From Bedellia somnulentella (taxonomy: Eukaryota > Arthropoda > Insecta > Lepidoptera > Bedelliidae), in contig OY755172.1 in NCBI GenBank assembly GCA_963576735.1, forward strand, positions 4,836,001-4,900,000: a stretch of DNA of 64,000 bases, written 5' to 3'. The position numbers and the translations under genes are program-made. How positions within the stretch are numbered: the first letter of the stretch is position 1; every line of letters begins with the position of its first letter. A model generated the notes under the pieces. It made no database searches. It was given only the letters and a program-made list of their open reading frames with translations, and had not been told where the DNA came from. This document shows positions 39,001 to 41,873 of this stretch, in pieces.

Positions 39001-40696
39001 TGAGTTGTACTTAGTCATGTGACAGTGTATTCGTACAAAACGGCGATAGGCCTGCCCCCTATCACGTGAGTACACTGTCTAAGCAAAACGTGGGTACCTT
39101 CTCTGGAAACTAGATGGCGCTTGCCATGTGAGTTCAGGAGTATTGGTACCTCTGCCAACCTCTTCGGGGATAAACGGCGTGAACGTTTATGTTATGTTAT
39201 GTTATGTTAGAACTGAAAAATAAAACCGTGATTGCTCAGTGCGGAGCACCACTGCCTCACAAGTAGAGAGGCGTGGGTTTGAATCCTGTGTCGGGCCTAC
39301 AGCAATATGTCTTTACTAAAGTAGTTTTTGTGTTTAATTTATCATGGCTATCAATGGTGAGAAAAAACATAGAGGAACACCCACGTTTACCAGGATCGTA
39401 CAACGTGACGATTGATTGTTTCTACCTACCATGATGGTAAGTAAAAGCGTGAGGATATATGTATTCCTTAATGCTTTCGCTCCCACGAGTACTAAAAATA
39501 TTTTAAAGTATCATTTATCAGTACCAATTCGTTTCCAGTAACAAAACTTAGAAAGTTTTATAGCCCATTTAATGGCAGAAGTCATTCAGTAAAATACATC
39601 TAGTTCACAACTTCCTTGTTTGCCATTAGTTAAACCATATTGCATGTAAAACATAGAGATTTCTAAGAAAATCCTTGGTAGCTTAGTGGTCATACATCCG
39701 ACCCATATGATGGCTTTTCTAAAATCATATCCATAGTTAATAAAACATGGTTGATAAAATTATGGGAGAACTTTGTGACCAAACCACGAGACAGAGTTTC
39801 GTTATGTGGCAGTATTTTTACAAAGAGGCGATATGTCTATGTCCTACCAGGTGTCGAATGGGGGATATAAATGAAATGTTTAAGATACACGATCCTCATA
39901 TAGCCATTATATTCAATGATGGACAACGGCCTCTGTTAAATACTGCCACAAAATCGGTCCTAAGCTGCAGTCATACATCGGTTTCCTGGTACTTTTTTCA
40001 AGTCGTCGGTCATTACCTTAACTGTTTCATTCGGTGCGCACTAACTGGCATCACACACTGCTTCAAGACCTTGATTTTAAGAGACTACGGAACTTTGAAC
40101 GTGAAGAAACGTCTCAAACTCTGATCATTATAGCAGGTTTAACAGTTGATTACATTCTCAAAATTGGCTCTACCTATGAGCCTTGCTCGAGCTTTAGAAT
40201 AGAAATTAATATATTAATATTATAAACGTGAAAGTTTAGATGTTTGGATGTTTATGTTTGTGGAGAAAAGGCTCCTCAAGTACACAATGTATATGAATGT
40301 AATTTGGCAGAATGATAGAAAATTACCCAAATTAACAAATAGAAATATTAACAAAATATTCACGCCTGATTGGACTAAGAGTATTGCAAAAAACGCCTAA
40401 AGTTTTGTCATAAGCAAATTTGACAGTACGAAGTCTGTTGGGTCAGCTAGTATAATCATATTTGTAGATCACCCATCTCAAAGACCTACTAGCAAAAAAG
40501 TATTTAAATGATCATCACCGTCAAGAAGAAGACCCTCAGCAATTGTCTGTATATATCTTCCGTCAGCGTCGTCACCTACGGCAGTTAGCAGTCGAGCTCC
40601 CCCCGCTCCCCGCAGCCGCCACAACGCCTCCGCCATATTGCGTCCTACCCCCCCTCCACACGTGAACACTTCGCAGGGATGTGTGCTGCCATTCAT
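895..40696 (-). CDS. PfkB-family carbohydrate kinase, probable pseudouridine kinase (5'-partial, four exons)
   Basis: Joined exons 40696-40519, 34948-34833, 34274-34160 and 1358-895 give 290 codons plus TAA. Intron phases are 1, 0 and 1 and fit exactly at all three junctions. In this partial numbering, GGGVGRN at 14-20 is the PfkB N-terminal signature region. VVMDGNV and PVFFEPTD bracket the core, and GAGDCFASGF at 243-252 is the C-terminal PfkB signature, whose D246 is the expected catalytic base. The order (THP, GGVGRN, VLDNHGE, ITP, SPLVV, FFEPT, SPNLNELRA) fits the pseudouridine-kinase branch, which phosphorylates pseudouridine to its 5'-monophosphate in nucleoside breakdown; the substrate is inferred. 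The usual N-terminal strand with a GG-x-N/x-D motif is missing, so at least one upstream exon remains unfound, in the window or beyond its right edge. The last intron (about 32.8 kb) houses two claudin-like genes on the other strand. Confidence 0.85.
1408..1462 (+). mobile_element. LINE 3'-tail fragment (family D)
   Basis: Matches the tail seen at 50711-50872 and 52250-52395: a run encoding part of ...KWRS.VSAYP, then a GCGTGAG-type end. Abuts a SINE A head. Confidence 0.5.
1463..1580 (+). mobile_element. SINE A, tRNA-like head fragment
   Basis: Contains an A-box-like TAGCTCAGTGGG and a B-box-like ATTCAAATCC, as in the heads of the full copies at 32250-32632 and 33745-34121. The body is missing. 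Confidence 0.55.
1690..2120 (+). mobile_element. decayed LINE fragment, endonuclease end
   Basis: Broken frames read RVYRDTNVGTHHFLVI, like the C-terminal end of an APE-type LINE endonuclease. A related stretch lies in opposite orientation at about 4200-4370. No intact frame. Confidence 0.4.
2150..2432 (-). mobile_element. LINE family D, 3'-terminal coding end
   Basis: On the minus strand, broken frames read GRPRRTHLDQIENVLKR and then QDRTKWRSIVSAY, followed by a GCGTGAGAATATG tail. This is the C-terminus of a LINE ORF2. It continues at 4187, where the reading ...WFGHIERMDDS... leads on towards EIYRANVEG here. The two parts are split by a SINE B insertion. Confidence 0.55.
2628..2942 (-). 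mobile_element. tRNA-like repeat family C
   Basis: Read on the minus strand, 2676-2745 folds as a full tRNA cloverleaf: 7-bp acceptor stem, GCTC/GAGC D stem, TCGGG/CCCGA anticodon stem, GCGGG/CCCGC T stem and TTCGATT T-loop, with GTA in the anticodon position. It is flanked by repeat-specific sequence (a run ending in TTTATTTATTAGTAATAAT, and CCCACATGAGGTTTTCATG) found at several other sites, so it is a tRNA-derived repeat and not a single tRNA gene. Confidence 0.7.
2943..3912 (+). mobile_element. Helitron-like non-autonomous element, copy 1
   Basis: 970 bp starting TC after an A and ending CTAG before a T, the hallmark ends of Helitrons. A second copy lies inverted at 32652-33610. It carries a (TCTG)n run and an open frame at 3036-3236 that I consider noncoding. 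It sits between two family C units. Confidence 0.7.
3063..3096 (+). repeat. (TCTG)n microsatellite
   Basis: About eight tandem TCTG units inside the Helitron-like element; shorter in the copy near 33471-33488. Confidence 0.9.
3913..4136 (-). mobile_element. tRNA-like repeat family C, rearranged copy
   Basis: Near-identical cloverleaf segment to 2628-2942. After CCTACCTC it jumps to CCCACATGAGGTTTTCATG in the opposite sense, so one end is inverted and the middle is deleted. Confidence 0.65.
4187..4486 (-). mobile_element. LINE family D fragment, continuation
   Basis: Minus-strand reading WFGHIERMDDS at the left end joins across the SINE B insertion to the part at 2150-2432. The remainder is decayed. 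Confidence 0.45.
4487..4660 (+). mobile_element. LINE reverse-transcriptase fragment (plus strand)
   Basis: Encodes VGKAAGYDRISFEMLRPGKG and then LFFLFQKYWYNSKWP, matching the start of LINE reverse transcriptases (...GKAAGYDRVSSEML...). No downstream RT motifs; a relic. Confidence 0.6.
4690..5060 (-). mobile_element. LINE reverse-transcriptase fragment (minus strand)
   Basis: Minus-strand frames read MAMKVGKADGYDRMSIKMLR and then LFQKYW, with further decayed RT sequence (VALYKGNGS). It is the inverted counterpart of 4487-4660, so two copies of the same LINE segment face each other here. Confidence 0.6.
5100..5372 (-). mobile_element. SINE A, degenerate copy
   Basis: Diverged body (CACCTGGTG, GTACGAATACACTGTC) and a tRNA-like head at 5298-5345. 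The 3' tail is missing on the left. Confidence 0.6.
5373..5885 (-). mobile_element. SINE A with an added 3' segment, copy 1
   Basis: Read on the minus strand: tRNA-like head at about 5885-5820, SINE A body to about 5541, then a ~165-bp segment (5540-5376) absent from the other SINE A copies here but shared with 24067-24547. This suggests a 3'-transduced or chimeric SINE lineage. Confidence 0.7.
5930..6196 (+). promoter_or_regulatory. possible 5' exon, promoter or LTR relic
   Basis: Less repetitive stretch with several CGTACTC-type words, then AATAAATAAACTG and a strong donor-like GTAAGT after 6196. It could be an upstream noncoding exon of claudin gene 1 or the end of a solo LTR. No transcript evidence. 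Confidence 0.2.
6480..6620 (+). mobile_element. SINE A, internally deleted
   Basis: Head-like and tail-like SINE A parts (GCCAACCCCTTCGGG then GTTTATG) joined with most of the body missing. Confidence 0.5.
7008..7257 (-). mobile_element. SINE B, near full-length
   Basis: Tail (CATACATACATATACTCAC) at 7013 and head (GCCAACACTACACAGC) at 7241-7256. The minus-strand frame of 72 codons here is SINE sequence, not a gene. Confidence 0.75.
8235..8368. mobile_element. MITE-like repeat G, copy 1
   Basis: Shares about 120 bp with 54025-54160 (GGTATAAAACAGCCATCTCT, then CTCATTCTAA). The ends are short imperfect inverted repeats around AGCACRAGC. Confidence 0.5.
8471..8720 (+). mobile_element. SINE B, degenerate
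   Basis: GTGTAGTGTCGTCTTAG head, GCGATGCGGTTGGAGACCC body and a TATGTACGTATG tail. Confidence 0.6.
9232..9300 (-). mobile_element. LINE family D tail fragment
   Basis: Matches the end of family D (GATCGCCACTT...TTGATCCTA...). Confidence 0.4.
9335..9510 (+). mobile_element. SINE B, strongly degenerate
   Basis: Recognisable by CATCTTTTTCTCCACTCAAC and the GCGAATATATGTATAG end. Followed by a short (TTAG)n run at 9509-9536. Confidence 0.45.
9890..10045 (+). promoter_or_regulatory. candidate promoter and 5' exon
   Basis: CpG-richer than its surroundings. It has an initiator-like TCAGTC at 9987-9992 and a donor-like GTAATG at about 10044. A possible first exon of claudin gene 1; unproven. Confidence 0.25.
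10380..10583 (+). promoter_or_regulatory. candidate promoter and 5' UTR exon of claudin gene 1
   Basis: The CpG-richest stretch upstream of claudin gene 1 (GCGTTCGCG, GTCGCGCGGTCGACC), followed by unique sequence ending in a donor-like AAGGTAATAG near 10583. The translation start lies in the exon at 12995, which opens with an acceptor, so an upstream noncoding exon must exist. This is my best candidate. Confidence 0.35.
10590..11270. other. unique AT-rich intronic DNA
   Basis: No coding frame, repeat match or RNA gene seen. Confidence 0.4.
11280..11470 (+). promoter_or_regulatory. alternative promoter candidate for claudin gene 1
   Basis: Second CpG-richer stretch (GCGACACGACAACGCG) between AT-rich DNA. 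It could be an alternative start site. Low certainty. Confidence 0.2.
12230..12454. mobile_element. MITE with 25-bp TIRs and ATAC target duplication
   Basis: Near-perfect inverted ends: CGCTGCTTTCATATTATAGG at the left, and at the right the complement of the same, ending GAAAGCAGCG. ATAC directly flanks both ends (12226-12229 and 12455-12458). 225 bp, noncoding. Confidence 0.8.
12555..12700 (-). mobile_element. SINE A, 3' part
   Basis: AACGTTCACGCCG and GGTACTAATACTTCTGAACA-like blocks; the head is missing. The 60-codon frame at 12520-12702 is this repeat. Confidence 0.55.
12712..12962 (-). mobile_element. SINE A with tRNA-like head
   Basis: Tail at 12718, internal deletion, head at 12895-12960 with B-box and A-box words. 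It lies just upstream of the first coding exon of claudin gene 1. Confidence 0.65.
13001..13134 (+). CDS. claudin-like 1, coding exon 1
   Basis: Encodes residues 1-44 and two bases of R45. Covers the N-terminus and membrane span 1. The exon itself starts at 12995; donor GTGAGT. Confidence 0.9.
13001..19880 (+). CDS. claudin-like four-pass membrane protein 1 (222 aa, five coding exons)
   Basis: Exons 13001-13134, 14670-14809, 15197-15352, 16954-17040 and 19729-19880 join with phases 2, 1, 1 and 1 into 222 codons plus TAG. The exon holding the start opens at 12995 after CCAG; an in-frame TAA just before the ATG fixes the start. The protein has the claudin signature in its first extracellular loop: W31, G47-L48-W49, C52 and C71. 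Predicted membrane spans are about 9-29, 93-121, 130-156 and 174-195. The tail is basic (TKKRKR) and then acidic. Insect relatives act in septate junctions or in epithelial and glial barriers; this role is inferred from family. It has no PDZ-type end that I recognise. The gene lies inside the kinase's giant intron, on the opposite strand. I cannot name the Drosophila orthologue with confidence. Confidence 0.9.
13768..13850 (+). mobile_element. LINE family D tail fragment
   Basis: GAGAGGTTTGCCAGGATTGT, then CCCCAATGGGTACTAATG and a TATGTATATG end. Intronic. Confidence 0.55.
13851..14669. other. intron 1 remainder of claudin gene 1
   Basis: AT-rich. The frames at 14109-14333 (minus) and 14570-14842 (plus) are not genes: the first resembles nothing, the second overlaps exon 2 in the wrong frame. 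Confidence 0.5.
14670..14809 (+). CDS. claudin-like 1, coding exon 2
   Basis: Residues 45-91 plus the first base of G92: GLW-x2-C and the second loop cysteine (FFVGCRWVYDP), up to YLLP before span 2. Acceptor TTTCAG, donor GTTCGT. Confidence 0.9.
15197..15352 (+). CDS. claudin-like 1, coding exon 3
   Basis: Residues 92-143: span 2, the short cytoplasmic loop CCGPDQHR and the start of span 3. Acceptor TTCCAG, donor GTATGT. The last bases and donor are repeated at 15690-15718. Confidence 0.9.
15358..15698. repeat. insertion flanked by a copied exon end and splice donor
   Basis: TTGCTGGGTTCGGGTATGT occurs at 15340-15358 and again at 15700-15718. The similarity reaches back to GGATA in both copies, about 29 bases. 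The stretch between them includes a family C fragment (about 15385-15510). Confidence 0.6.
15385..15510 (+). mobile_element. family C tRNA-like fragment in intron
   Basis: Right half of the tRNA-like part (GAGGTCGCGGGTTCGATCCC), then the TTTATTTATTAGTAATAATC block and CACATGAGGTTTTCATG. Two short plus-strand frames here are repeat. Confidence 0.65.
15719..15973. mobile_element. foldback MITE with ~85-bp TIRs and ATGT duplication
   Basis: The two ~85-bp ends are inverted copies with few mismatches (left word ACTACAGTGACCTATGT, right word ACATAGGTCACTGTAGT). ATGT flanks both ends (15715-15718 and 15974-15977). Confidence 0.8.
16058..16136 (+). repeat. CA-rich minisatellite
   Basis: About three units of period ~24 built from CATACRCTCTCACACACA. 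A plus-strand frame over it (15969-16226) is not a gene. Confidence 0.8.
16140..16385 (+). mobile_element. LINE 3' UTR fragment
   Basis: Contains a hairpin-forming block (CTCGCGATACAGGC with CCTAGTGCGAGG), then AATAAAG and a homopolymer run, typical of a Jockey-group LINE 3' end. Confidence 0.5.
16543..16782 (+). mobile_element. SINE B, full-length copy
   Basis: GTGTAGTGTCGGCGTAG head, full body, GAGTATATGTATGTATG tail. Intronic. Confidence 0.8.
16954..17040 (+). CDS. claudin-like 1, coding exon 4
   Basis: Completes G144 and encodes 145-172: end of span 3 and extracellular loop 2 (SSGNTDGWMPDHPNNYL). Acceptor TTTCAG, donor GTAATT. Confidence 0.9.
17048..17112 (+). repeat. short tandem repeat
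   Basis: About three diverged units of period ~21-25 containing ATCTCATTAATGGATACC. Confidence 0.75.
17428..17655 (-). mobile_element. SINE B copy
   Basis: Tail CATACATACATATACTCAC at left, then body, with a shortened head ending CACTACACAGC. Confidence 0.7.
18035..18100. repeat. strong hairpin with nested inverted arms
   Basis: Perfect 15-bp arms TTAAGGGACTTGATT (18047-18061) and the complement (18068-18082) around a 6-base loop. A further pair, AACAAAACTT (18035-18044) and AAGTTTTGTT (18091-18100), lies outside. Confidence 0.8.
18079..18301 (-). pseudogene. possible THAP-domain relic
   Basis: The minus-strand frame starts after an acceptor-like TTGTAG and reads FPPKSSETRESWIKYVQRE, resembling the middle of a THAP zinc-binding domain (RFP...W..N..R). 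No full C2CH set is visible. Possibly a P-element-like transposase exon or a captured fragment. Low certainty. Confidence 0.25.
18330..19728. other. last intron of claudin gene 1
   Basis: AT-rich sequence with no coding frame or repeat that I could place, apart from short stretches around ACTAGATGGCGC-like words near 19365. Confidence 0.4.
19729..19880 (+). CDS. claudin-like 1, last coding exon
   Basis: Completes G173 and encodes 174-222: span 4 and the cytoplasmic tail with basic TKKRKRFRESQ and acidic LEQESKA. Stop TAG at 19878-19880. Confidence 0.9.
20374..20379 (+). terminator. candidate poly(A) signal of claudin-like 1
   Basis: AATAAA about 490 bases past the stop codon, followed by AT-rich DNA. 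Confidence 0.35.
20637..20735 (-). mobile_element. LINE family D tail
   Basis: ACATACTCACAATTATTTCC, then GATCGCCACTTTGTAGGATC, the complement of the family D end. Confidence 0.55.
20740..21488. other. intergenic AT-rich stretch
   Basis: Nothing recognisable; frames at 20503-20706 and 21039-21224 look random. Confidence 0.4.
22408..22640 (+). mobile_element. SINE B inside the Jockey-group LINE
   Basis: Full copy flanked by a TGTAATG duplication. Removing it and one duplicate restores the LINE reading ...FHSVMSYGILLWG. Confidence 0.75.
22800..24054 (-). mobile_element. second LINE, 3' part with long open frame, antisense
   Basis: Minus-strand frame open from about 24032 to the TAG at 22809. 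It holds RT blocks EEQAGFRSGRSCTDH, LLLAFVDFEKAFDTVNW, GVKQGCLLSPLLF, catalytic DYADDIVL, FVYLGSVIT, a C-terminal KWRWMGHT and a RARGRPVHTWRRSV block, and a very short 3' UTR. It is 5'-truncated. CCATGTCAATAT flanks it at 22788-22799 and 24055-24066 as target duplication. The intact ~400-codon frame suggests a recent insertion. An APE-type LINE; the exact clade is not assigned. Confidence 0.85.
24067..24547 (-). mobile_element. SINE A with the same 3' extension, copy 2
   Basis: Minus strand: truncated head near 24535, body to about 24236, then the ~165-bp extension shared with 5376-5540. Flanked by ATGTCAATAT at 24057-24066 and 24548-24557, so the whole composite moved as one unit into the fresh LINE duplication. 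Confidence 0.75.
25073..25700 (+). mobile_element. GC-richer retroelement-like unit, unclassified
   Basis: Starts right after the LINE tail with a 50-codon frame (MSNRNLPLDVLAASRKRRKP start). Higher GC than its surroundings; includes GCGGCCACCGGTTTAAGCC and CGAGGGGGAAATCGAC. Possibly pieces of another non-LTR element's 5' or 3' region. Family not recognised. Confidence 0.35.
25701..26469. other. AT-rich intergenic DNA
   Basis: Nothing identified. The 65-codon minus frame at 25759-25956 is unsupported. Confidence 0.4.
26470..26727. mobile_element. two partial SINE B copies, head to head
   Basis: 26470-26600 is a minus-strand SINE B without its tail; 26606-26727 is a plus-strand SINE B without its head. 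They meet at a palindrome-like junction. Confidence 0.7.
26983..27016 (+). CDS. claudin-like 2, coding exon 1
   Basis: Eleven codons (MSADNEYPKAS) plus one base. Donor GTAAGA. Confidence 0.85.
26983..29937 (+). CDS. claudin-like four-pass membrane protein 2 (243 aa, five coding exons)
   Basis: Exons 26983-27016, 27108-27316, 27545-27740, 28273-28401 and 29774-29937 join with phases 1, 0, 1 and 1 into 243 codons plus TAA. The start follows CAAAC, and an in-frame TAA lies at 26971-26973. Claudin signature: W37, G52-L53-W54, C57 and C75. Predicted spans are about 15-33, 94-119, 134-157 and 173-198. The C-terminus is a charged then glutamine- and histidine-rich tail (LHQLQQQLHQQ). Its extracellular loop (KFRFPPYQFDKLFDGCNYVF) differs from claudin-like 1, so the two are distant relatives, not a recent duplicate. 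Probable role: septate junction or membrane organiser, inferred from family. Nested antisense in the kinase's giant intron. Confidence 0.9.
27108..27316 (+). CDS. claudin-like 2, coding exon 2
   Basis: Residues 12-81: span 1 and most of loop 1 with W37, GLW and both cysteines. Acceptor TTTCAG, donor GTAAAG. A frame opening at 27077 reads through the acceptor and is wrong upstream of 27108. Confidence 0.9.
27545..27740 (+). CDS. claudin-like 2, coding exon 3
   Basis: Residues 82-146: REWLLPGW, span 2, the cytoplasmic loop and the start of span 3. Acceptor TTTCAG, donor GTAAGT. Confidence 0.9.
27905..28147 (+). mobile_element. Helitron-like 3'-end fragment
   Basis: Shares blocks with 40205-40450 (CATAAGCAAATTT, CAGTACGAAGTCTGT) and ends in GGGTCAGCTAG followed by T. 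Confidence 0.55.
28273..28401 (+). CDS. claudin-like 2, coding exon 4
   Basis: Residues 147-189: end of span 3, loop 2 (GGNCYRRDWLLYP) and the start of span 4. Acceptor TATAG, donor GTAAGT. Confidence 0.9.
28746..29285. mobile_element. 540-bp TIR element with 8-bp CATAGTTA duplication
   Basis: The ends are inverted repeats of about 32 bp (GTTAAGGTGGCGTACCATG near the left, complement near the right). CATAGTTA flanks both ends (28738-28745 and 29286-29293), pointing to an hAT- or P-type transposase. Internally it holds further inverted words around AGCGTACACA. Noncoding, in the last intron of claudin-like 2. Confidence 0.85.
29774..29937 (+). CDS. claudin-like 2, last coding exon
   Basis: Residues 190-243: end of span 4 (GAGILLYM) and the cytoplasmic tail with LRREAKNLVAQMQ and a Q/H-rich end. 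Stop TAA at 29935-29937. Acceptor AAAAAG is weak in its last bases but preceded by a long T run. Confidence 0.9.
29938..31800 (+). other. 3' UTR and flank of claudin-like 2
   Basis: AT-rich. A 145-codon frame at 30157-30594 includes a SINE B scrap (about 30395-30460) and resembles no family. The transcript may end near 30833 or as far as 31785, where CAATAAACTTTG lies. Confidence 0.4.
30828..30833 (+). terminator. candidate poly(A) signal of claudin-like 2
   Basis: AATAAA about 890 bases after the stop. A second candidate lies near 31782. Confidence 0.3.
31870..32000 (+). mobile_element. SINE A body fragment
   Basis: Diverged ATGGCTGAGTTAT, CATGTAACAGAGTATTCGTA and GTGATAAACCTGCCC blocks. 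Confidence 0.5.
32012..32216 (-). mobile_element. SINE B, degenerate
   Basis: Recognisable GTCTCCAACCGCA, CGCCTCTTACG and AGCCGACACTACACA blocks; the tail is diverged. Confidence 0.55.
32250..32632 (-). mobile_element. SINE A, full copy with target duplication
   Basis: Head (minus strand) near 32625 with A-box TAGCCCAGTGGG and B-box-like GTTCAAATCC; tail of (ATGTT)n units at 32257-32272. TAAATGTATAT flanks it on both sides. Only about two differences from the copy at 33745-34121 over ~360 bp. Confidence 0.85.
32652..33610 (-). mobile_element. Helitron-like non-autonomous element, copy 2
   Basis: Inverted relative of 2943-3912, beginning TCTATAC and ending CTAG on the minus strand, before a T. 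Moderately diverged from copy 1. An 84-codon minus frame here is not a gene. Confidence 0.7.
33745..34121 (-). mobile_element. SINE A, near-identical to 32250-32632
   Basis: Full copy with head near 34115 and (ATGTT)n tail. It lies 14 bases from kinase exon sequence's intron side (donor at 34159) with no clear target duplication. Confidence 0.8.
34160..34274 (-). CDS. kinase coding exon (third of four found)
   Basis: Residues 99-136 plus the first base of V137: SQHHGVLERSPLVVMDGNV, then AKLCKEMCKP. Acceptor TGACAG, donor GTAACT. The intron after it runs 32.8 kb to 1359. Confidence 0.9.
34377..34622 (+). mobile_element. SINE B copy in a short kinase intron
   Basis: GTGTAGTGTTGGCTTAG head, full body, and GTGAGTATATTCTTATATA in place of the usual (GTAT)n tail. 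Confidence 0.7.
34833..34948 (-). CDS. kinase coding exon (second of four found)
   Basis: Completes G60 and encodes 61-98: GGHTANYAAVLDNHGECLLG and MVIHDCITPQL. Acceptor CTACAG, donor GTAAGG. The plus-strand frame at 34758-35027 is its shadow. Confidence 0.9.
35005..35090 (+). mobile_element. tRNA-like SINE F fragment
   Basis: Head GACGGCCGTTGCCAAGTCG and B-box GGGTTCGATCCC, then TGCTGAGAGCAACA. Related to 38330-38410 and 42354-42482. Confidence 0.55.
35091..35949. other. kinase intron, mostly unassigned
   Basis: AT-rich. CCCAGCTTCGCATGGGTAG near 35638 resembles the 3' end of a Helitron-like element. The rest is unplaced. Confidence 0.35.
35950..36312 (+). mobile_element. SINE A, variant subfamily, copy 1
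   Basis: Head at about 35955; carries a variant block (CTCTGGAAACTAGATGGCGC) in place of the usual TTCAGAAG region, shared only with 38828-39210. Part of the head B-box side is deleted. Ends in (ATGTT)n. Confidence 0.75.
36313..37190. other. kinase intron, unassigned
   Basis: No recognisable genes or repeats; the frame at 36892-37113 looks random. Confidence 0.4.
37262..37390 (+). mobile_element. SINE B, 3' half, degenerate
   Basis: TTCCAAAAGTGGC, AATTCTGAAGCTCTGGC and GTGAGAATATGTATGTATG. Confidence 0.5.
37891..38816. mobile_element. 926-bp TIR element with palindromic subterminal repeats
   Basis: Ends of about 130 bp are inverted copies (left starts GTCGTAGGATGATTTGATG, right ends with its complement). 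Each end holds nested palindromes of the AGGTTTTTTGCAAAAAACCT type and GATTTTGCAAAAATC. No transposase. A tRNA-like SINE F sits inside. Target duplication unclear. Confidence 0.8.
38330..38410 (-). mobile_element. tRNA-like SINE F
   Basis: Minus strand: GTCCGTGGCCGAGTGGATAT head, GGGTTTGATCCCCGC T-arm and GAGAGCAACATTTATGTG. Near the size of a Ser/Leu-type tRNA head, but repeat-specific 3' DNA follows. Confidence 0.6.
38828..39210 (+). mobile_element. SINE A, variant subfamily, copy 2
   Basis: Same variant block as 35950-36312 with a complete head. Begins 12 bases after the TIR element. Plus and minus frames here (38742-39014, 38810-38995) are repeat. Confidence 0.75.
39222..39460 (+). mobile_element. 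chimera of SINE A head and LINE D tail
   Basis: tRNA-like head (GTGATTGCTCAGTGCGGAGC, GGTTTGAATCC) and SINE A mid-part to about 39380, then CAGGATCGTACAACGTGACG and GCGTGAGGATATATGTA, which belong to LINE D. Confidence 0.6.
39668..39870 (+). mobile_element. SINE A, degenerate
   Basis: GGTAGCTTAGTGGTCATAC head-like and TTCTAAAATCATATCC body-like blocks; the frame at 39747-40124 is not a gene. Confidence 0.4.
40205..40450 (+). mobile_element. Helitron-like element
   Basis: AATATTATAAACGTGAAAG start and GGGTCAGCTAG end followed by T; related to 27905-28147. Confidence 0.6.
40519..40696 (-). CDS. kinase coding exon (first of four found)
   Basis: Residues 1-59 plus the first base of G60: NGSTHPCEV, GGGVGRNMAEALWRL, AVGDDADG. 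The acceptor AATTGCAG is directly followed by ATG, so that ATG is probably an internal codon and not the start. Donor GTGATG. Much GC-richer than its flanks. Confidence 0.85.
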
Positions 40697-40787
40697 CTGC
40701 AATTGAAAATTAATGAGTGAATTACAAAGGGCAAGTATTCGAAATGTGACGAATGAAAGATTATATAAAAGTGATCAATGTAATGAC

Positions 40788-41411
40788 CATACATCGGGGT
40801 TTTCGGTGCGGGAATGATTTAAGAAAGAGTAGAGATAAACAGATAGGTTAGTCTGAAAAGTATCATATTGTGCCTAATGAATACCTACCTCTCTGCGATA
40901 GTTTGCATATATATGCAAGTGTATATGCGACAGCTCATAATTAATATACACTCTATTAAATAATAAAAAAACAAAACAAATATATATTTATATAACTTTG
41001 AAGTTTTAGTAGTTGTCACGGTGGTGTTCAGAATAAACTATTAATATTTTTTCTATATTTGGAACGGTTAATCTGCGACGTCTTGCTGTAAATATCCATT
41101 TCAACGTACTGAACGATCTTTCCAAATCGGCAGTTATAATAGGTGCATATTTAAATTTTTTGAAGGAATCTATTGTTGCACGCAAAGTTGGTGATCGCAG
41201 TTCTATTTCTTTGCCTTGTAATAATTCGTTCATAGTTTTTAGTGTACTATAGCCAGAATTCTTTTCTAAAACCAACTTCAGTTAATTAAAAATACGTTTT
41301 CCTTTTACGCTCAAGTTTAATTTGGTTTTTTTTTTTAAGACATTATGTTTAAGACAATACCTACGCTTTGGCTAATGTCAACCATTCCCGCACCGAAAAC
41401 CCCGACATATG
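40788..41411 (-). mobile_element. hAT element relic with 8-bp target duplication
   Basis: GTAATGAC flanks it at 40780-40787 and 41412-41419. The ends are ~29-bp inverted repeats (TCGGGGTTTTCGGTGCGGG). A minus-strand frame at 41275-41006 encodes the C-terminal hAT dimerisation region, with ERSFSTLKWIF and RRRRLTVPNIEKI. The rest of the transposase is lost. Confidence 0.9.
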
Positions 41412-41606
41412 GTAATGACCGACGGACGGTGTTATCTTATAAAAAAATAAAAAAGTAGTTTTACTCTGATCGTAGTTGATAATTTATGTCTTGAGATATA
41501 TTTAGGTTAATTTGAGAAAAAAAGGTCTTCTGCATAAAAAGATAAAAAACAACATTAGATAAAAAATAAATGAACAAAATAAGTATTTTTTTTAAAGTAA
41601 CATAGT

Positions 41607-41781
41607 ATTGGGGCTTTGTATTGGATATTTGGGCGATGCGGTTGGAGACCCATCACCAAAAACCTTTATTTTACTATCTTTTCCCCACTCAACTTCCAAA
41701 AGTGGCTGAGGAACTTATAATTCCTTGGCTCTGGCTACCCCTTCTAGGGAATTACAGCTGTGAGTGTATGTATGTATGTAA
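41607..41781 (+). mobile_element. SINE B, 5'-truncated
   Basis: Starts within AGTATTGGGGCTTT and runs to the TATGTATGTATG tail. Confidence 0.75.
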
Positions 41782-41873
41782 CATAGTACAAAGAGAACGG
41801 TAGCAAGTGAAAGTGAAGTGCGATTAGCTAAGCAAGTCTAAGTTAGCTTCTTACTATAACTCGGTAGCAAACG

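Noticed and set aside
39747..40124. 125-codon plus-strand open frame
   Set aside because: It begins in a degenerate SINE A and has no motif or splice logic.
40660..40696. ATG at 40696 as the kinase start codon
   Set aside because: It follows a good acceptor (AATTGCAG) directly, and the family's N-terminal strand would be missing, so an upstream exon is more likely.
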